This document shows positions 1 to 11,641 of a DNA stretch of 64,000 nucleotides, in pieces. The notes beneath the pieces are model-generated. The model made no database searches. It was not told the DNA's origin and saw only the letters and a program-made list of their open reading frames with translations. How positions within the stretch are numbered: the first letter of the stretch is position 1; every line of letters begins with the position of its first letter. The stretch is from Scalesia atractyloides (lineage: Eukaryota; Streptophyta; Magnoliopsida; Asterales; Asteraceae): assembly GCA_947069175.1 (NCBI GenBank), contig CAMTDV010000007.1:49061681-49125680 (forward strand), in the 5' to 3' direction. The translations under genes were made by a program, and so were the position numbers.

Positions 1-1051
1 TTTCTGTGGAACTTGAGGTGCAAGATCTCGTGGTTGTGGTAGAAAGGCTTTCAGATCAAATACTTGTCCATAGGCTTGAGTATTTGAACTTGTAGACTGA
101 TTTGTTTGAACAGGTTGTGGTAGAAAGGGATTCACGTTTGACACAAACGTAGTTTGAAGCTTTAGTTGCTGACTTGCACTAATACCTATATTAATACCTC
201 TGAAGTACATCTCAGGGTTTTGTGGAATAGTAACTCTTTGTGCCTTTCGAAGTTCCTCTTCATTCTTGTTCTCCAATTTCTACACAAATTCATAAATCCT
301 GATTGAATCCAAAACACATGTATGTTTTAGTAAGTTAATAAATTGACCCCATTTTAGCGGTAATGCGTCAGCAAAGCGCATCACGATTTCTTGTGGAGAT
401 GCTAACACTTTGTACGAGTACATTTCGCTAAGAAAATGGTAGAAACGTGTTGTCATATCATTCAGTGTTTCATTTTCCATCAACATGAAACCTTCAAACT
501 CCTTCTTTAGCAGATCATGCTGAATTTTCTTGTTGCAGCATTACCCTCTCCTCTTGCTTTTAGGGTATCCCACAGATTTTTCATGGTCGTACAGTACACA
601 AACTGATGGTAAATATCTTTATGGAGTGCATGTGTTAGGATAGCAAACGCCTTTTTCTCTAGATCGTAAGCCTTTTTATCACCTTCATCTAGATTGGCTA
701 AGGCGGTTGGGTTTGATCTGCCTCTTCGAGTGATTCTTTATAGGGTGTAGTAAAACATGTCCATAATTTTGTGTTTTGTCCGAGAACATATGTGTGGAAA
801 TGACTTTTCCAGGACGGATAATCATTCATGTGGTTCATTTTAGTTGGACGGTTATTACTCCCGGTTTCACTCTCACTCATTAGAAGAGTCTAAATGCTCT
901 GGTTCTGGTTTGCGACACACGCCCATTGATTTGCAGTAATCATGGCTGTATGTTGAGGCATCAATGATTTTGCCCATGAGGTTTCAGAGCTTTGCGAAGA
1001 GTCTTGATTTGTGCTTGAACTACTACTCCAATCCCACGGATTAGTACTCAT
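1..1051 (-). pseudogene. copia gag polyprotein of element A (UBN2/DUF4219 type), partial and broken
   Basis: The ATG is at 1051-1049, with N-terminal residues MSTNPWDW. The motif LNHMNDYSSW of copia gag is recognisable (here MNHMNDYPSW), followed by the acidic and helical UBN2 region. The copy is broken: a TAG at 890-892, a frameshift near 705, another frameshift around 530, and a TAG at 280-282 where the paralogous element B has a glutamine codon. The C-terminal half is outside the window. Gag would form the cytoplasmic virus-like particle; this copy could not make a full one. Confidence 0.85.
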
Positions 1052-1807
1052 TATGTTTTTCTTGATTATGAAAAATTAAAAAGGTTTAAGGTTTAATTTT
1101 TTTTAATATAAAGTGTCCCTTTTAAAAATTCACAATTTTAGAAATCACTTTGAGAAATCACAAGGTTTGAAAAACTGAAATATGAAAAACAGACTGAGTT
1201 GTTCTTCGTACGAACTAAGTGTTTCGTACGGAGGACTACTTGTGCGAACAACTGAGTCTTTCGTGAGAGCTAGATTCTTTGTGCGGATGACTGGTCTTTC
1301 GTACAAACAATCTAGTTCTTCGTGCAGATGGGTTATTCGCACAGATGTTCTTTCGCAGAGGAATCTTTTTGCAGGGCTGGTTGGTGAGAAATTTCCTTTT
1401 TCTAGCACAGACTGGTTTTTGAAAGTTGTCTGTTGTCTACACTAATTTGGTTAAAAAGACAGACATTCTATACCAGCTCTTACAGTTTTAACAGTCAAAT
1501 CCAGAATGTCCGAGATTTGGTCAACCCTACAACAATATTCCGGTGAGTTTTTCCGGTAAGTTTCTGCTACAAATGTGTTCAACTTGAACTGATGAAAATT
1601 TTACAAAAAACCAGATTTTAACATGTCCATGTATTCTAACAAGGTTTTAATGAAAATTTTCTGGGTACAACAAGTTTTAACTAAGTTTTAAGTTTGTTAT
1701 CTTTCAAAAAATTAAGTTTCCAGCTGAAAGTTCAAGAACACTTCAAGAAACCCTCAAAACTAGCTCAGACACAACACTAAGCTTGGTTTTCAAACAAGGA
1801 AGAGAGC
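1052..1807 (-). other. untranslated leader of copia element A
   Basis: About 750 bp between the primer-binding site and the gag ATG with no credible gene. The short open frames on both strands at 1145-1445 come from a cluster of near-palindromes of the type TTCGTACGAA and look non-coding. The matching leader in element B is at 10223-10867. Confidence 0.6.
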
Positions 1808-1825
1808 CAAAGCTCTGATACCACT
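1808..1825 (-). other. primer-binding site, element A
   Basis: On the minus strand the LTR end CTACA is followed by AGTGGTATCAGAGCTTTG. TGGTATCAGAGC is complementary to the 3' end of plant initiator methionine tRNA, the usual primer for plant copia and gypsy elements. Confidence 0.9.
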
Positions 1826-2562
1826 TGTAGGTCCAGATGGAGGATCAAGATTAACCTACTTCCATGTTTATACTCACAAATACGAGTGCAGAATCCTCGT
1901 AAGTATGCAAACGAAAACAAAGTAAGACACAGGATAACGAAAGATTCAATATCTTGATTAACTGAAGAGAACTGATACAAACATATACAAACAATGTTCA
2001 TACACTATCATGCAACCACACTCTGTGCTCTTGTGTCTCTCTCTAGTATGGCTCTAGTTTCTCTTGCTCAACAACGTAACACATACTGAGAAGTGCATGT
2101 CTGCTTATATAGTGTCCATACTCAGCAACTGTACGAAATATGTTGCTGGTCATGCGAAACACCAAAAGACACGAAGAACATACTCCAAAGATACTCGTAC
2201 GAACAAGCTGGTTCGTACTAGCATCAACTAGCTCGTATGAAACAAGCATGATGCTTTTTTGGAGGTACTAGTTCGTACGAATGGTAGGTGGCTCATACGA
2301 GCAATATCTTGCTCGTACGAAGTATTCCGTTTCGCATAGAATTCTTCTTTGGAGATCGTGTCACAGACATGACGTACACAAGACTTAATAGCATGCATAC
2401 ATGCAACTGTTTTACACAGACAATCTAATCATCGTACTAAACCAAGATAGGAGGATATCATGATTTGGTCGACATGACCAAACTATATAGACACAGTAAA
2501 CAAAGACCGTACGATTATAGACGTAACTAAGAACAAGCGACAGACACAAAAGTGTATCAACA
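1826..2562 (-). repeat. 5' LTR of copia element A
   Basis: 737 bp, with TG...CA termini, bounded on its inner side by the primer-binding site. It is homologous along its length to the LTRs at 3620-4359 and 10886-11636. It contains many copies of TTCGTACGAA-like palindromes (about 2190-2320). Flanking base 2563 begins TTTTAC, the presumed target duplication, whose mate is off-window. Confidence 0.9.
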
Positions 2563-2678
2563 TTTTACTCCTGGTAAGTTGATACTCATTTAAACATAAA
2601 CAAAAAAATCATGCATTAAACATTTATATAAATGTAATAAACTTCTTTTTCGTGCAACATGTCAGATGGCCTATGTAA

Positions 2679-3529
2679 TTGAGAAGAAAAAAAATACCTT
2701 CAACGCATAGTTCGCCTCTCATTGCATTCGTAACTGATGACGTGTTTGAAGAACTGTCTTTAGAGATAGACCATAAAAACAAATCAGCTGGAGAGGTTGA
2801 GTCAGAAGATAAGGGAGGAAAAAGGAAGCGTGGATCGGAAAAGAAGAGCCGTGGGAAGGAAAAAAGGAATGTGAATGAAGATACTACAGAATTTGAAGAT
2901 GATGATGCACACCTTGGTATATACAAGCATTGTGCAGACTACTAACTGACACAAACTGACACCCAAACGTGTGCCATGCTTGTAGGTCCAGATGGAGCGT
3001 TCCATGTACGATGGTATCGCAATACGGAGAAACACCATCACCACCATCCGCATCTGAAAGGGAATCTGATGTGGTAAGTAAACAATAGGTTAAAAATAGA
3101 CTGATACCATATATATTGTTTTATCAAAAATGTTGTTTAACCGGATTTTGATACAGGTTAAGTCCAACCTTTTGGATAAATTGTTCAGAGATTTTGAAGG
3201 ATGTGTAGCAGCATCAATGACACAATTGCGGAATCGTGTGCCATGTACCTAGAAAGTGAGATATTAAAGAAAAAGCATTGGAATGGAATGCAATGAAGTT
3301 GAAACATCTTAATTCGGATGAGGCCAGCACGCATGATGTTAAAACTCATGAAGGTAGTGTAACATTTAACAGTGATAACACTACTCCAAAAATGAAAAAT
3401 CATGAAAGTATGGCACAAAAAAATTCTCCCTTTTCACCAATGACGTCATCATTTGTGGCAAAGGTAGAGGCAACGATAGATGCGGTGCATACTGAAAAGA
3501 CACCACAAACACGGTTCAACGTTCTATGA
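2679..3529 (+). pseudogene. possible upstream exons of the Ulp1 gene
   Basis: Open plus-strand stretches at 2679-2945 (lysine- and glutamate-rich, 88 codons) and 3278-3529 (83 codons) lie directly upstream of the copia B insertion that splits the Ulp1 gene. They are low-complexity and charged, like the poorly conserved N-terminal parts of transposon Ulp1 proteins. I recognise no domain. They may equally be spurious; the support is position and strand only. Confidence 0.3.
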
Positions 3530-3614
3530 CTTGAAGCCTTGAACTGTCAAAGAGGCTGGACAATGTTTGGGTTCATGAAGAAAGTAGTGAAGCGCGCAAT
3601 GAGTGCACGCTAGA

Positions 3615-3619
3615 ACACC
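3615..3619. repeat. target-site duplication ACACC of copia B (mate at 11637-11641)
   Basis: ACACC lies immediately left of the LTR start TGTAAGTCC at 3620 and immediately right of the LTR end ATCAACA at 11636. A 5-bp duplication is the copia norm and proves that the two LTRs belong to one insertion. Confidence 0.95.
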
Positions 3620-4359
3620 TGTAAGTCCACCTGCGGATGGTGTTAAACCAGTTCCTTGTTCATATGACACACACACAAGTGCGGAATCCAAATGTGCATG
3701 CAACCAAAGCGAACACGGGGTAACCAAAGATTCACTATCTTGATTAATGATTGAGAACAAGTAAAAACATATACATACGATGCTCGTCTAACTCAAACAA
3801 ACTTGCTGTGTTCTTGTGTCTTCGTCTACACCAGAAATGCTAACTTAGAGATCTCACCAAAAGATCAGTTTGCTAGCTCGTTTTTCAGTCTGGTCAGTCT
3901 AACTCTCACACGTGAGTCAACTAGTTCTGCTGGCTGAGAGGTACAAGTCTGCTTATATAGTGTCCGTCTAGATTCGTACAAATCACAAATCCAGACATAT
4001 GGAACACACTATCTCACACGAAACACAACTCCAGAATTAGTGTGTGGCAGCTATTTCGAAACATGTTTCGTATGAAACCATTCGGTGATTCGCACGAAAC
4101 CTCTTTTTCGTACGAATTCTCTAACTCGTCACAGAATCCTCTGAATAAGAGAACATGTGTAGACTTGACGTTTCCAAGACTTATCAGTATGCACACATGC
4201 AACTGATTAACACAGACAAGCTAAGATGTCATACTAGATCAAGATAGAAGGATATCTCGATCTATTCGACACGACCAAACCTATACAGACACTTGAGCAA
4301 AGACCGTACAATTACAACTGTAATTAAGAACAAGCGACAGACACAAAACTTTATCAACA
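3620..4359 (-). repeat. 3' LTR of copia B
   Basis: 740 bp, TG...CA, starting TGTAAGTCC (TGTAGGTCC in the 5' LTR), preceded on the minus strand by the polypurine tract. Differs from the 5' LTR by scattered substitutions and small indels. Confidence 0.93.
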
Positions 4360-4370
4360 AACTCCCCCTT
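4360..4370 (-). other. polypurine tract of copia B
   Basis: On the minus strand AAGGGGGAGTT abuts the 3' LTR start TGTTGATA, the expected plus-strand priming site. Confidence 0.9.
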
Positions 4371-6076
4371 GGATGTTGTTTGGTCTTCAGTCTTCGGTCT
4401 TTGGTCTTCACATATCATACTTAGGAAGTGCATCAGCAAACTCCCTCTTGAATGTATCTTGTGGTGTTGAAAAGTGGTCAGCTATGAAAATTGATCTTCT
4501 TGATTCACAGCTTGTATTCATGTTGTGTCTTCTCTCCCGTAACTTGTTTTCTTCAAACTTGTTCTCTTTGTATTTAGCTTGCTTGGATATTTTATCTCAC
4601 ACACAACAAGGCTAAACGCATAATGAGAACAACTTTAGGGATGTAAACAACCTTAGAGAAATTTCACATGAAAATTCCACAAAGGATTGGTTTTAATCAG
4701 AATTAGCAAAAGACACATATGAGACTAATTCTTATTCAACTACCAACTGACAATGCTTTAAAAGTTTTTAAGATTGCTTAATTTTAAATTGTTAAACTTT
4801 AAAGCTTGTCAACTTTGACCATTTATGAAGATGCAGTTGTTTTCCAGCTTATAACCAGGATTTAAGATAGGATAGACTTGAGTTCCAACATCGGTTAATT
4901 AAAAATAAACTAGAAGCAAAATCTTTTTGGCTTTTTGCAAATTTTTTTAAAGGTAAGGACGGAAAACATCAAATAAATAGTTACAGACATTCTTTTTGTG
5001 AATTTCGAGGGTAAGAGAATCATATTAGTATACGGTTCTGTCCAAACACACTTGTTGTTTGATTAATAGAATTAAGATAAGTATCCTATATCAATTATCG
5101 GTATTGTTATCCACGTAAACTCAACTTATCAGATGTTATCGTGGTTAGGGGATACGATTAATGTATGATTTATACTTATCGACCGGTGTTTATCCACTTC
5201 ACCACACATTCCCATATCAAGATATGCACGAGAGAAAATCTTACCGGTGAGTATACTGCTTTATCATTTGTTTTGACGTATATGAATGATGTGAGATACT
5301 CACTTATCTTTTATTGAAAACAAGCCTTTTGTGATTTAATCACTTATTGATGGGGAACTTGATTTTCATATGCATGCAAGGCACAGGAGTAAGTCCGTGA
5401 ACAGGTTAGTACCATCATACCGACAGAGAGACGAACTTAGCTCCCGCAAGAAGCTGTGATATTTTATCACTTATTTTGGGGATGTGATATTTTTATCACT
5501 TATTTGATGGTTGTATGCAGTATGTAAACGTATGTATGGTATCAAGGAAGTTCTGGACTTGCGCCACCGTTATTTTTCGGCAAAAGATTCAACAATGATA
5601 CCCATATGATAAGCCAGCATAAAGACCGTATATTTCAGAACCTCGGCACTCTATCAAACGAAATTTCGGTACCAAGACCATATGCGAATGAATGGTTCCC
5701 ACCTGGTCTTCAGTCGATTATGTTTATATCACCATGTGCACACTTTAAAATGATTGTGAGCCTACGATACATTGAATGTAGAGCTACTTATCATTTTTAT
5801 TTTAAGTTCAAAGAGGTTTTGACAGACCACTAATTTGCTATCATTTTCTCTTTTTCTTGCCAGGAAACTCATTTTTGTTTTTCTCATGTTTTTATATTTT
5901 TCTGGAAATATACTCCCCCTACAATGCAAAAAGTAGATTTAGACAGTTAAATATACCTTTTTGGATTGTCTTTGAAGAAAAATATTTAGAAATACGATTT
6001 TCCGATGTTGATTAACTCATGTTTTACCTCGATACATTTACCAAAAATTAAGTTAATAAAAATGGTTTATTGAGAT
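4371..6076 (-). other. 3' internal region of copia B without recognisable gene
   Basis: 1.7 kb between the RNase H remnant and the PPT. Short open frames (such as 4373-4615 and 5606-5833 on the plus strand) have no family signature and run antisense to the element. Long non-coding 3' regions occur in some copia lineages; I see no envelope-like ORF. Confidence 0.5.
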
Positions 6077-6765
6077 TTGGAAGTGAAAAGCTGGCATGTT
6101 GGTAATCGGCGTGAATCAACAACATTGATACGTTTCATATAGAAACAATCACATGTGAGGTGATATTTTGTATCAATGTGTTTGGTCTGGAGAGCAAAGG
6201 TCTTTGTTTTTCTCCTTCAGAAGTAGTGTGCGGTCGTTCAAACCATGCTAAGGCATCCGCACACCCAGTTGTTTTGTTCAAACAAACACATTTTCTTCAA
6301 TCACACCCTTAGAGAAATGTATATTGCACGATCATCTTGTAAGCTTTTTCTTTCTTTTGGAAGATATAAGACATGGATTCTTTGATAATCTTCCATTGTG
6401 CTGCAGGTGCATACATTTCTATTGAATCTATCCTGTGGATCTGATACAAGCCTTAACCAAACAAATTGTTAGTTGTTTTTCATCTTGTCGAAGTTTTCAA
6501 TGTTATCCTTTCATTCTTCTCTCAATAAAGGCAACAACTCCTGAATATAACAGTATTTTGGAGCCGTATGTTACCTATCTTGTGCCTGGATGCTCCCTAT
6601 CAACAGTCCTAAAATTATCAATAGTTCCTCCTGGAACATCCTGCACACTCACCAAAGATTAGTTGGAGGTGGGGACCCGAGTCATTGCTGACTTAGGTCG
6701 TCCGACATCATCGACAATTGATACCTTGTTTTTCCAATCATTCGGAATAGATTGTGCTCCCCCTG
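6077..6765 (-). pseudogene. decayed copia pol remnants: protease motif followed by RNase H tail
   Basis: On the minus strand near 6570-6550 a frameshifted relic of the aspartic protease motif DSGASRH can be read. Near 6210-6090 the frame contains LQTKHIDTKYHL and INVVDSRR, resembling the C-terminal copia RNase H segment (TKHIDIRYHF...VHT). Only about 350 bp separate the two, where a full element carries roughly 3 kb of integrase and reverse transcriptase. Several stops interrupt every frame. The domain reading rests on short motifs. Confidence 0.6.
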
Positions 6766-9700
6766 AAACAATTTCCGGTTTTGGTTTCCAAATCTGTTTT
6801 TTGTTTGTAAACTTTAACATCTGATTTTATTTGGACAACCTTTTGTTTCAAAACCTTTTCAACCATCTTCTGTTGTTTCTTTCTCTGTTTTATTTTTCTT
6901 TGTTTAACAAGACGAGGGTCCTGTTTTGATAAAACAGATTTTGTATGGTAACATTTACCATGGGGTGCAGCAATCTTTGCTTTTCCTTTTGTAAGATATG
7001 GACAATTTTTGATGATGTGTCCATACCTACCACACTCAAAACATGATCTCCGCTCAACAAACCTCGGAGTATGATGAGATTGACATCTTGATGATGAACT
7101 TCTTGATCTTGAGGTACTTGGTTCTTCATCACAACAATGTGTGTGTTGTGTGTGGTTGTTCTGATTGTTTTGCTTTGAAATTTTTCTTTGTTTAACAAAA
7201 TCCGTGTTGGATTTGTTACAAAAGATTCAATTTTATCAGTCCCTCTGGATTTCACGAAGTTCACCTTTGGGATTTTCTTCTTGTTTCGCTTTGGTTTGCT
7301 CTTTTCTTTTCCTTGATTAGCATGATTTTGCTTCCGTTGATTGTTTTGAGATTTCCTCTTTTGATTTCTGTTTTTATTTCGATTTTCAGCTTTTAGGGTA
7401 GGGACACGCTTAGTTATTACAACTTTTGTGCTCGTATTTCCCAAAAACTTACTAGTAGAATCTTCATAAACTTTATCAATCAAGGATTGAGTGACATTTT
7501 TTATGGGAAAATCTTGGTTTGAGTAAACTTTGTCAGAACCAATCAACTTATAAAGCAAATTCATGTTTTCACAGTTTTCAACATGAGCTTTAACATTCTT
7601 TACATTGGCAGTCATACACGGTTTCATTGAAGGATCACATAGAATGTGATTTTGGAGAGGTATATTTTCCTCTTTTGTTACCGTGTTTGACTGTTTAGGT
7701 TTATCCTCAGCTGACTCGTCATCCGAACTATCATAATCCTCAATAATGAGAGAATTTTGATTATCCTTAGATTTTGAGTCATTGACGTCATCCGGTTGGC
7801 TTTGGCTTGAAGATGTGCCTTTTGTGAACCCTAGACCAGGTTTAAACTCATCCAGGTCTAATGAAATAGTGGGTTCAAAATGTGGCATATCTTCATCATC
7901 GGGCATTTTGGTGTAATTGTGCCTAACCGGAGGAGGACAAACCTGATAACCTATACATTTTACATCACCTTTCTTCTTTTGACTTTCGATGAAGTGATCC
8001 AAAACATATCTTGAGTTGGAATAACTGTCCAACTTGAGTTCGATTGCGTCATGTTCACATTTTGCACAGGCTAGCTCCTTTATTGCTTCTTCAAGCATGT
8101 TAATGTAATTGTTAATAGCTGTTTGTTTTCTTGAAACATTTTTTGACAATTCAGAAACATCTTTCTTTAAAGTTTCAATTGTTGTTTTGAATTCTTTATC
8201 CTTTTTCTTAAGAGCTGCGTTTGCCTCGGTGCATTTTGTTAGATCCACAATTAAGCTCTGGTGATGTTTCTTCATGTGATCAAATTTACCTTCCTGCTCT
8301 AAGTATTTTCCTTTTAAAAATATACAATTAGAACATTTAGACATAGTAAGTTTATCGAGACTTACCTAATTGGATTGACAATCCAAGCGTGTCATGAAAG
8401 CTGCACGAAGTATTGAAGATCCAATTGATGAGAGATGCTTGGAAAATTCACCAGATGGTTCTTTAGTTTCATGCTCTGAATCTTCTTCACTGTTATCTGT
8501 TTCAGTCTCCGTGACTACCTCATCTACAGATTGTTCTCTACCAAAAGTCGATTCTGCTTCATTTGAACTGTTGCTTTCCCCTTAACTGTTGTCATTTCTG
8601 GAAGATTCTTCATTGTTACTGTTCTTTGCAACTTCAGCATATAATGCAGTTCCTCCTCTACCAATGTTTCCCAATTGAATTGACCAATCACAGTGTTCGT
8701 CAGCTTGAACCACTATGCTCGGTTGGAATTGTTTGCGGGAACCATTGCTCTTTCGTTGTTAGCAGCTTGATTTCTGGTAAACGGATATTGATTCCCTTGC
8801 TGTGGAGGCTTCGTGCATTCTCTTTTAAAATGCCATTTTTCCTTGCAGTTGAAACAAGTAACTTTTTTTTATCAAAATCGTATGGGGTATCTTTGTTACT
8901 TTCCAAATCAGTTCTTCTGGTTCTCTCCATAAAATCTTTTGCTCTACGCACTGCACTTGCGAACGCCCATTTGATATCAATTAACTCCATCTCTTCCTTA
9001 TCAATTTGCGCATAGTCTTTACTGGTTAAGTTGACATTACCAATTTTACCAGCTACTAATCCACAGTAAGAACTCACCAATGTGTTCAGAAGCTCCATAT
9101 GTTCCCATGCAACTTCCACACTTACCTTGGAAAGGTTTGATGTATCTAGTCTGACGGTGTTTGAAGTTGAAGGTTGAGAATTTATACCATAGAAAGCTTG
9201 TTGTTGAACTTGAGGTGTGGTAACTTGAGGTTGAGGAAGAAAAGCCTTTGGCTCAAAAGTTCGTTCATAAGTTTGAGCATTTGTACCAACGGACTGATCA
9301 GATTTCACTGGACATTCCCAAAAAGGAATTGTATTTGACACGAATGATGTTTGAAGTTTTGGTTGTTGAACTGCACTTGTACTCGGTTTAATGCCACCAA
9401 AATACATTTCTGGATTTTGTTGAACCGAAAATCGTTTAGCTTTGTGAATTTCTTCTTCATCTTTATTTTCAAGTTTCTGAATAAATTCGTAAATGCTGAT
9501 CGCATCCATCACACCTGTCTGTTTTAACAATTCTATAAATTGATTCCACTTAGGTGGTAAGGCATTAGCAAAACGCGTAACAATCTCCTGTTGTGACACA
9601 AGAACCTTGTATCAGTGCATCTCACTCATCAAATGATAGAAACGAGTTGTCATATCATTTAATGTTTCATTTTCCATAAAATGAAATCCTTCGAATTCCT

Positions 9701-10222
9701 TCTTTAAAAGATCATGTCTAACTTTCCTTGTTGCTGCGTTTCCTTCTCCTCTTATTTTTAAAGCGTTCCACAAACTCTTCGTAGATGTACAATGCAAGAA
9801 TTGATGATAAATGTCTCTGTGAAGTGCTTGTGTAAGAATTGCAAAGGCCTTCTTTTCAAGATCATAGGCCCTTTTATCATTCTCATCTAATTCAGCTAAT
9901 GATGCAGAATTTGATACGACGTCTTTGAGAGATTCTCTGTATGGAGAAACAAAACATGTCCACAATTCTGTATTCTGACTAAGAATATATGTATGAAAAC
10001 GATTGTTCCATGAAGAATAATCGTTCATGTGATTTAGTTTTGGTGGACGGTTGTAGCTCCCAGTTTCACTTTGGCTAAGAAGGAAGGTTTGAATGCTTTG
10101 GTTTTGATTTGTAACAAAAGCCATTAACCAGCAGTAAACACGTTTGGAGGTATCATCGATTTGGCCCATGAGGTAGTTTCCTGACTTGTAGTACACTCCC
10201 AATCCCAAGGATTTGTACTCAT
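6766..10222 (-). pseudogene. copia gag polyprotein of element B, long form with coiled coil and two zinc knuckles
   Basis: The ATG is at 10222-10220 (MSTNPWDW). Next come the UBN2-type region with NHMNDYSSW, a first CCHC knuckle CFNCKEKWHFKREC around 8825-8860, an acidic Ser/Glu linker, a coiled-coil-rich stretch (484 codons open at 6890-8344, starting MSKCSNCIFLKGKYLEQEG), and a second knuckle CFECGRYGHIIKNC around 7015-7060. Breaks: a stop at about 9611, a frameshift at a T-run near 8865 that puts the first knuckle out of frame, stops between 8345 and 8700, and a frameshift near 7100 that puts the second knuckle out of frame. Two widely spaced knuckles fit a copia lineage with a large gag (SIRE-like); the lineage is an inference. 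Confidence 0.8.
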
Positions 10223-10867
10223 TTTGTATTTTCTTGATTTATGAAAAATTTAAAGGTTTAACGTTTCAAAATTATAATTAACGTTTAAAAATTCACAATT
10301 TCTGAAAATATGACAACTTCTTAAAATCACAAAGCTTTGAAAAACATGAAAAACAAACAAAAACAGTTTCGGGCGAGACAACTGTTTTGCACGAAACAAG
10401 GATGTTTCGTGTGGATCAGGTGGTTCGTGGGGGTCAGATGATTCGCACGAATATTTTCAGTCTCACAAACTGTTTTGTTCAGCGTTTCAGAGGAATTTTT
10501 CAGAAATGGTTTGGTGAGAAATTTCTTTTCTTGTGTAGACCTGCTTTTTCGAAATTACCTGTTGTCTTACCCACTTTTAGTTAAAACACAGATTTTTAAT
10601 CAGGCTATAGTCCAAGTCCAGATCCAAGTCAGAAAATGTCAGCCCTACCAAAACTAATCAGATTCAAATTTTTGCAGATTTCTTTTTCAAGGGTGTTCTT
10701 CAGAAAAATTTTACCATAAAAGTTTTCTGCATGCAACAGATTTTTAACCAGTTTTAAGTTAGTTAACTATCCAAAACTTAAGTTTTCTGCTAGAGGCTCA
10801 AGAACACTTCAGAAATCTTCAAACTAGCTCAGACACAACTAAGCCCGGTTTTGAACAAGGAAAGAGC
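10223..10867 (-). other. untranslated leader of copia B
   Basis: About 645 bp between PBS and gag, homologous to the leader of element A and carrying the same TTCG/CGAA-rich segment (about 10360-10460). No gene is seen. Confidence 0.6.
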
Positions 10868-10885
10868 CAAAGCTCTGATACCACT
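10868..10885 (-). other. primer-binding site, copia B
   Basis: Same AGTGGTATCAGAGCTTTG as in element A, directly after the 5' LTR on the minus strand. Confidence 0.9.
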
Positions 10886-11636
10886 TGTAGGTCCACCTGC
10901 GGATGGTGTTAAACTAGTTCCTTGTTCATATGACACACACACAAGTGCAGAATTCAAGTGTGCATGCAACCAAAGCAAAGTAAAGAACACGGGGTAACCA
11001 AAGATTCACTATCTTGATTAATGATTGAGAACAAGTACAAACATATACACACAATGCTCATATGACTCAAACAAACTTGCTGTGTTCTTGTGTCTTCGTC
11101 TACACCAGAAATGCTAACTTAGAGATCTCACCAAAAGATCAGTTTGCTAGCTCGTTCTTTCAGTCTGGTCAGTCTAACTCTCACACGCGAGTCAACTAGT
11201 TCTGCTGGCTGAGAGGTACAAGTCTGCTTATATAGTGTCCGTCTAGATTCGTACGAATCACAAATCCGACATGGAACACACTTATTTCACACGAAACACA
11301 ACTCCAGAATTGTGTGTGGCAGTTGTTTCGTACGAAATACATGTTTCGTACGAAACCATTCAGTGATTCGCACGAAACCTCTGTTTCGTAGGAATTCTCT
11401 GACTCGCACAAAATCCTCTCAATAGGAGAACGTGTGTAGACTTGACGTTTCCAAGACTTATCAGTATGCACACATGCAACTGATTAAGACAGACAAGCTA
11501 AGATGTCATCACTAGATCAGATAGAAGGATATCTTGATCTATTCGACACGACCAAACCTATACAGACATTTGAGCAGAGACCGTACAATTACAACTGTAA
11601 TTAAGAACAAGCGACAGACACAAAACTGTATCAACA
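10886..11636 (-). repeat. 5' LTR of copia B
   Basis: 751 bp, TG...CA; pairs with 3620-4359. Contains several exact TTCGTACGAA palindromes at about 11245-11395. Confidence 0.93.
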
Positions 11637-11641
11637 ACACC

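Larger units (their letters stand above)
1..2562 (-). mobile_element. Ty1/copia element A, 5' part (continues left of window)
   Basis: Reading on the minus strand, an LTR (2562 to 1826) is followed by an initiator-Met tRNA primer-binding site, a leader of about 0.75 kb and a copia-type gag that leaves the window at base 1. The LTR begins TGTTGATAC and ends CCTACA. It is clearly related to element B in LTR, leader and gag but is not the same copy. The 3' LTR and pol would lie left of base 1, so the target duplication cannot be tested. Confidence 0.9.
3620..11636 (-). mobile_element. Ty1/copia element B, complete by ends but deleted in pol
   Basis: About 8.0 kb, minus strand, with two LTRs of 740 and 751 bp, PBS, PPT and a perfect 5-bp target duplication. 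The interior has a long gag region with two zinc knuckles, then a short decayed protease segment and a decayed RNase H tail. Integrase and reverse transcriptase are not recognisable, so it is an internally deleted, non-autonomous derivative. It sits inside the Ulp1 gene of the Mutator-like element. Confidence 0.9.

Noticed and set aside
1145..1445. Mirror-image 87-codon frames on both strands in the copia A leader
   Set aside because: Near-palindromic TTCGTACGAA repeats read open on both strands; no homology or start context supports coding.
8563..9015. 150-codon plus-strand frame as a gene
   Set aside because: It is the antisense shadow of the copia B gag and has no family signature of its own.
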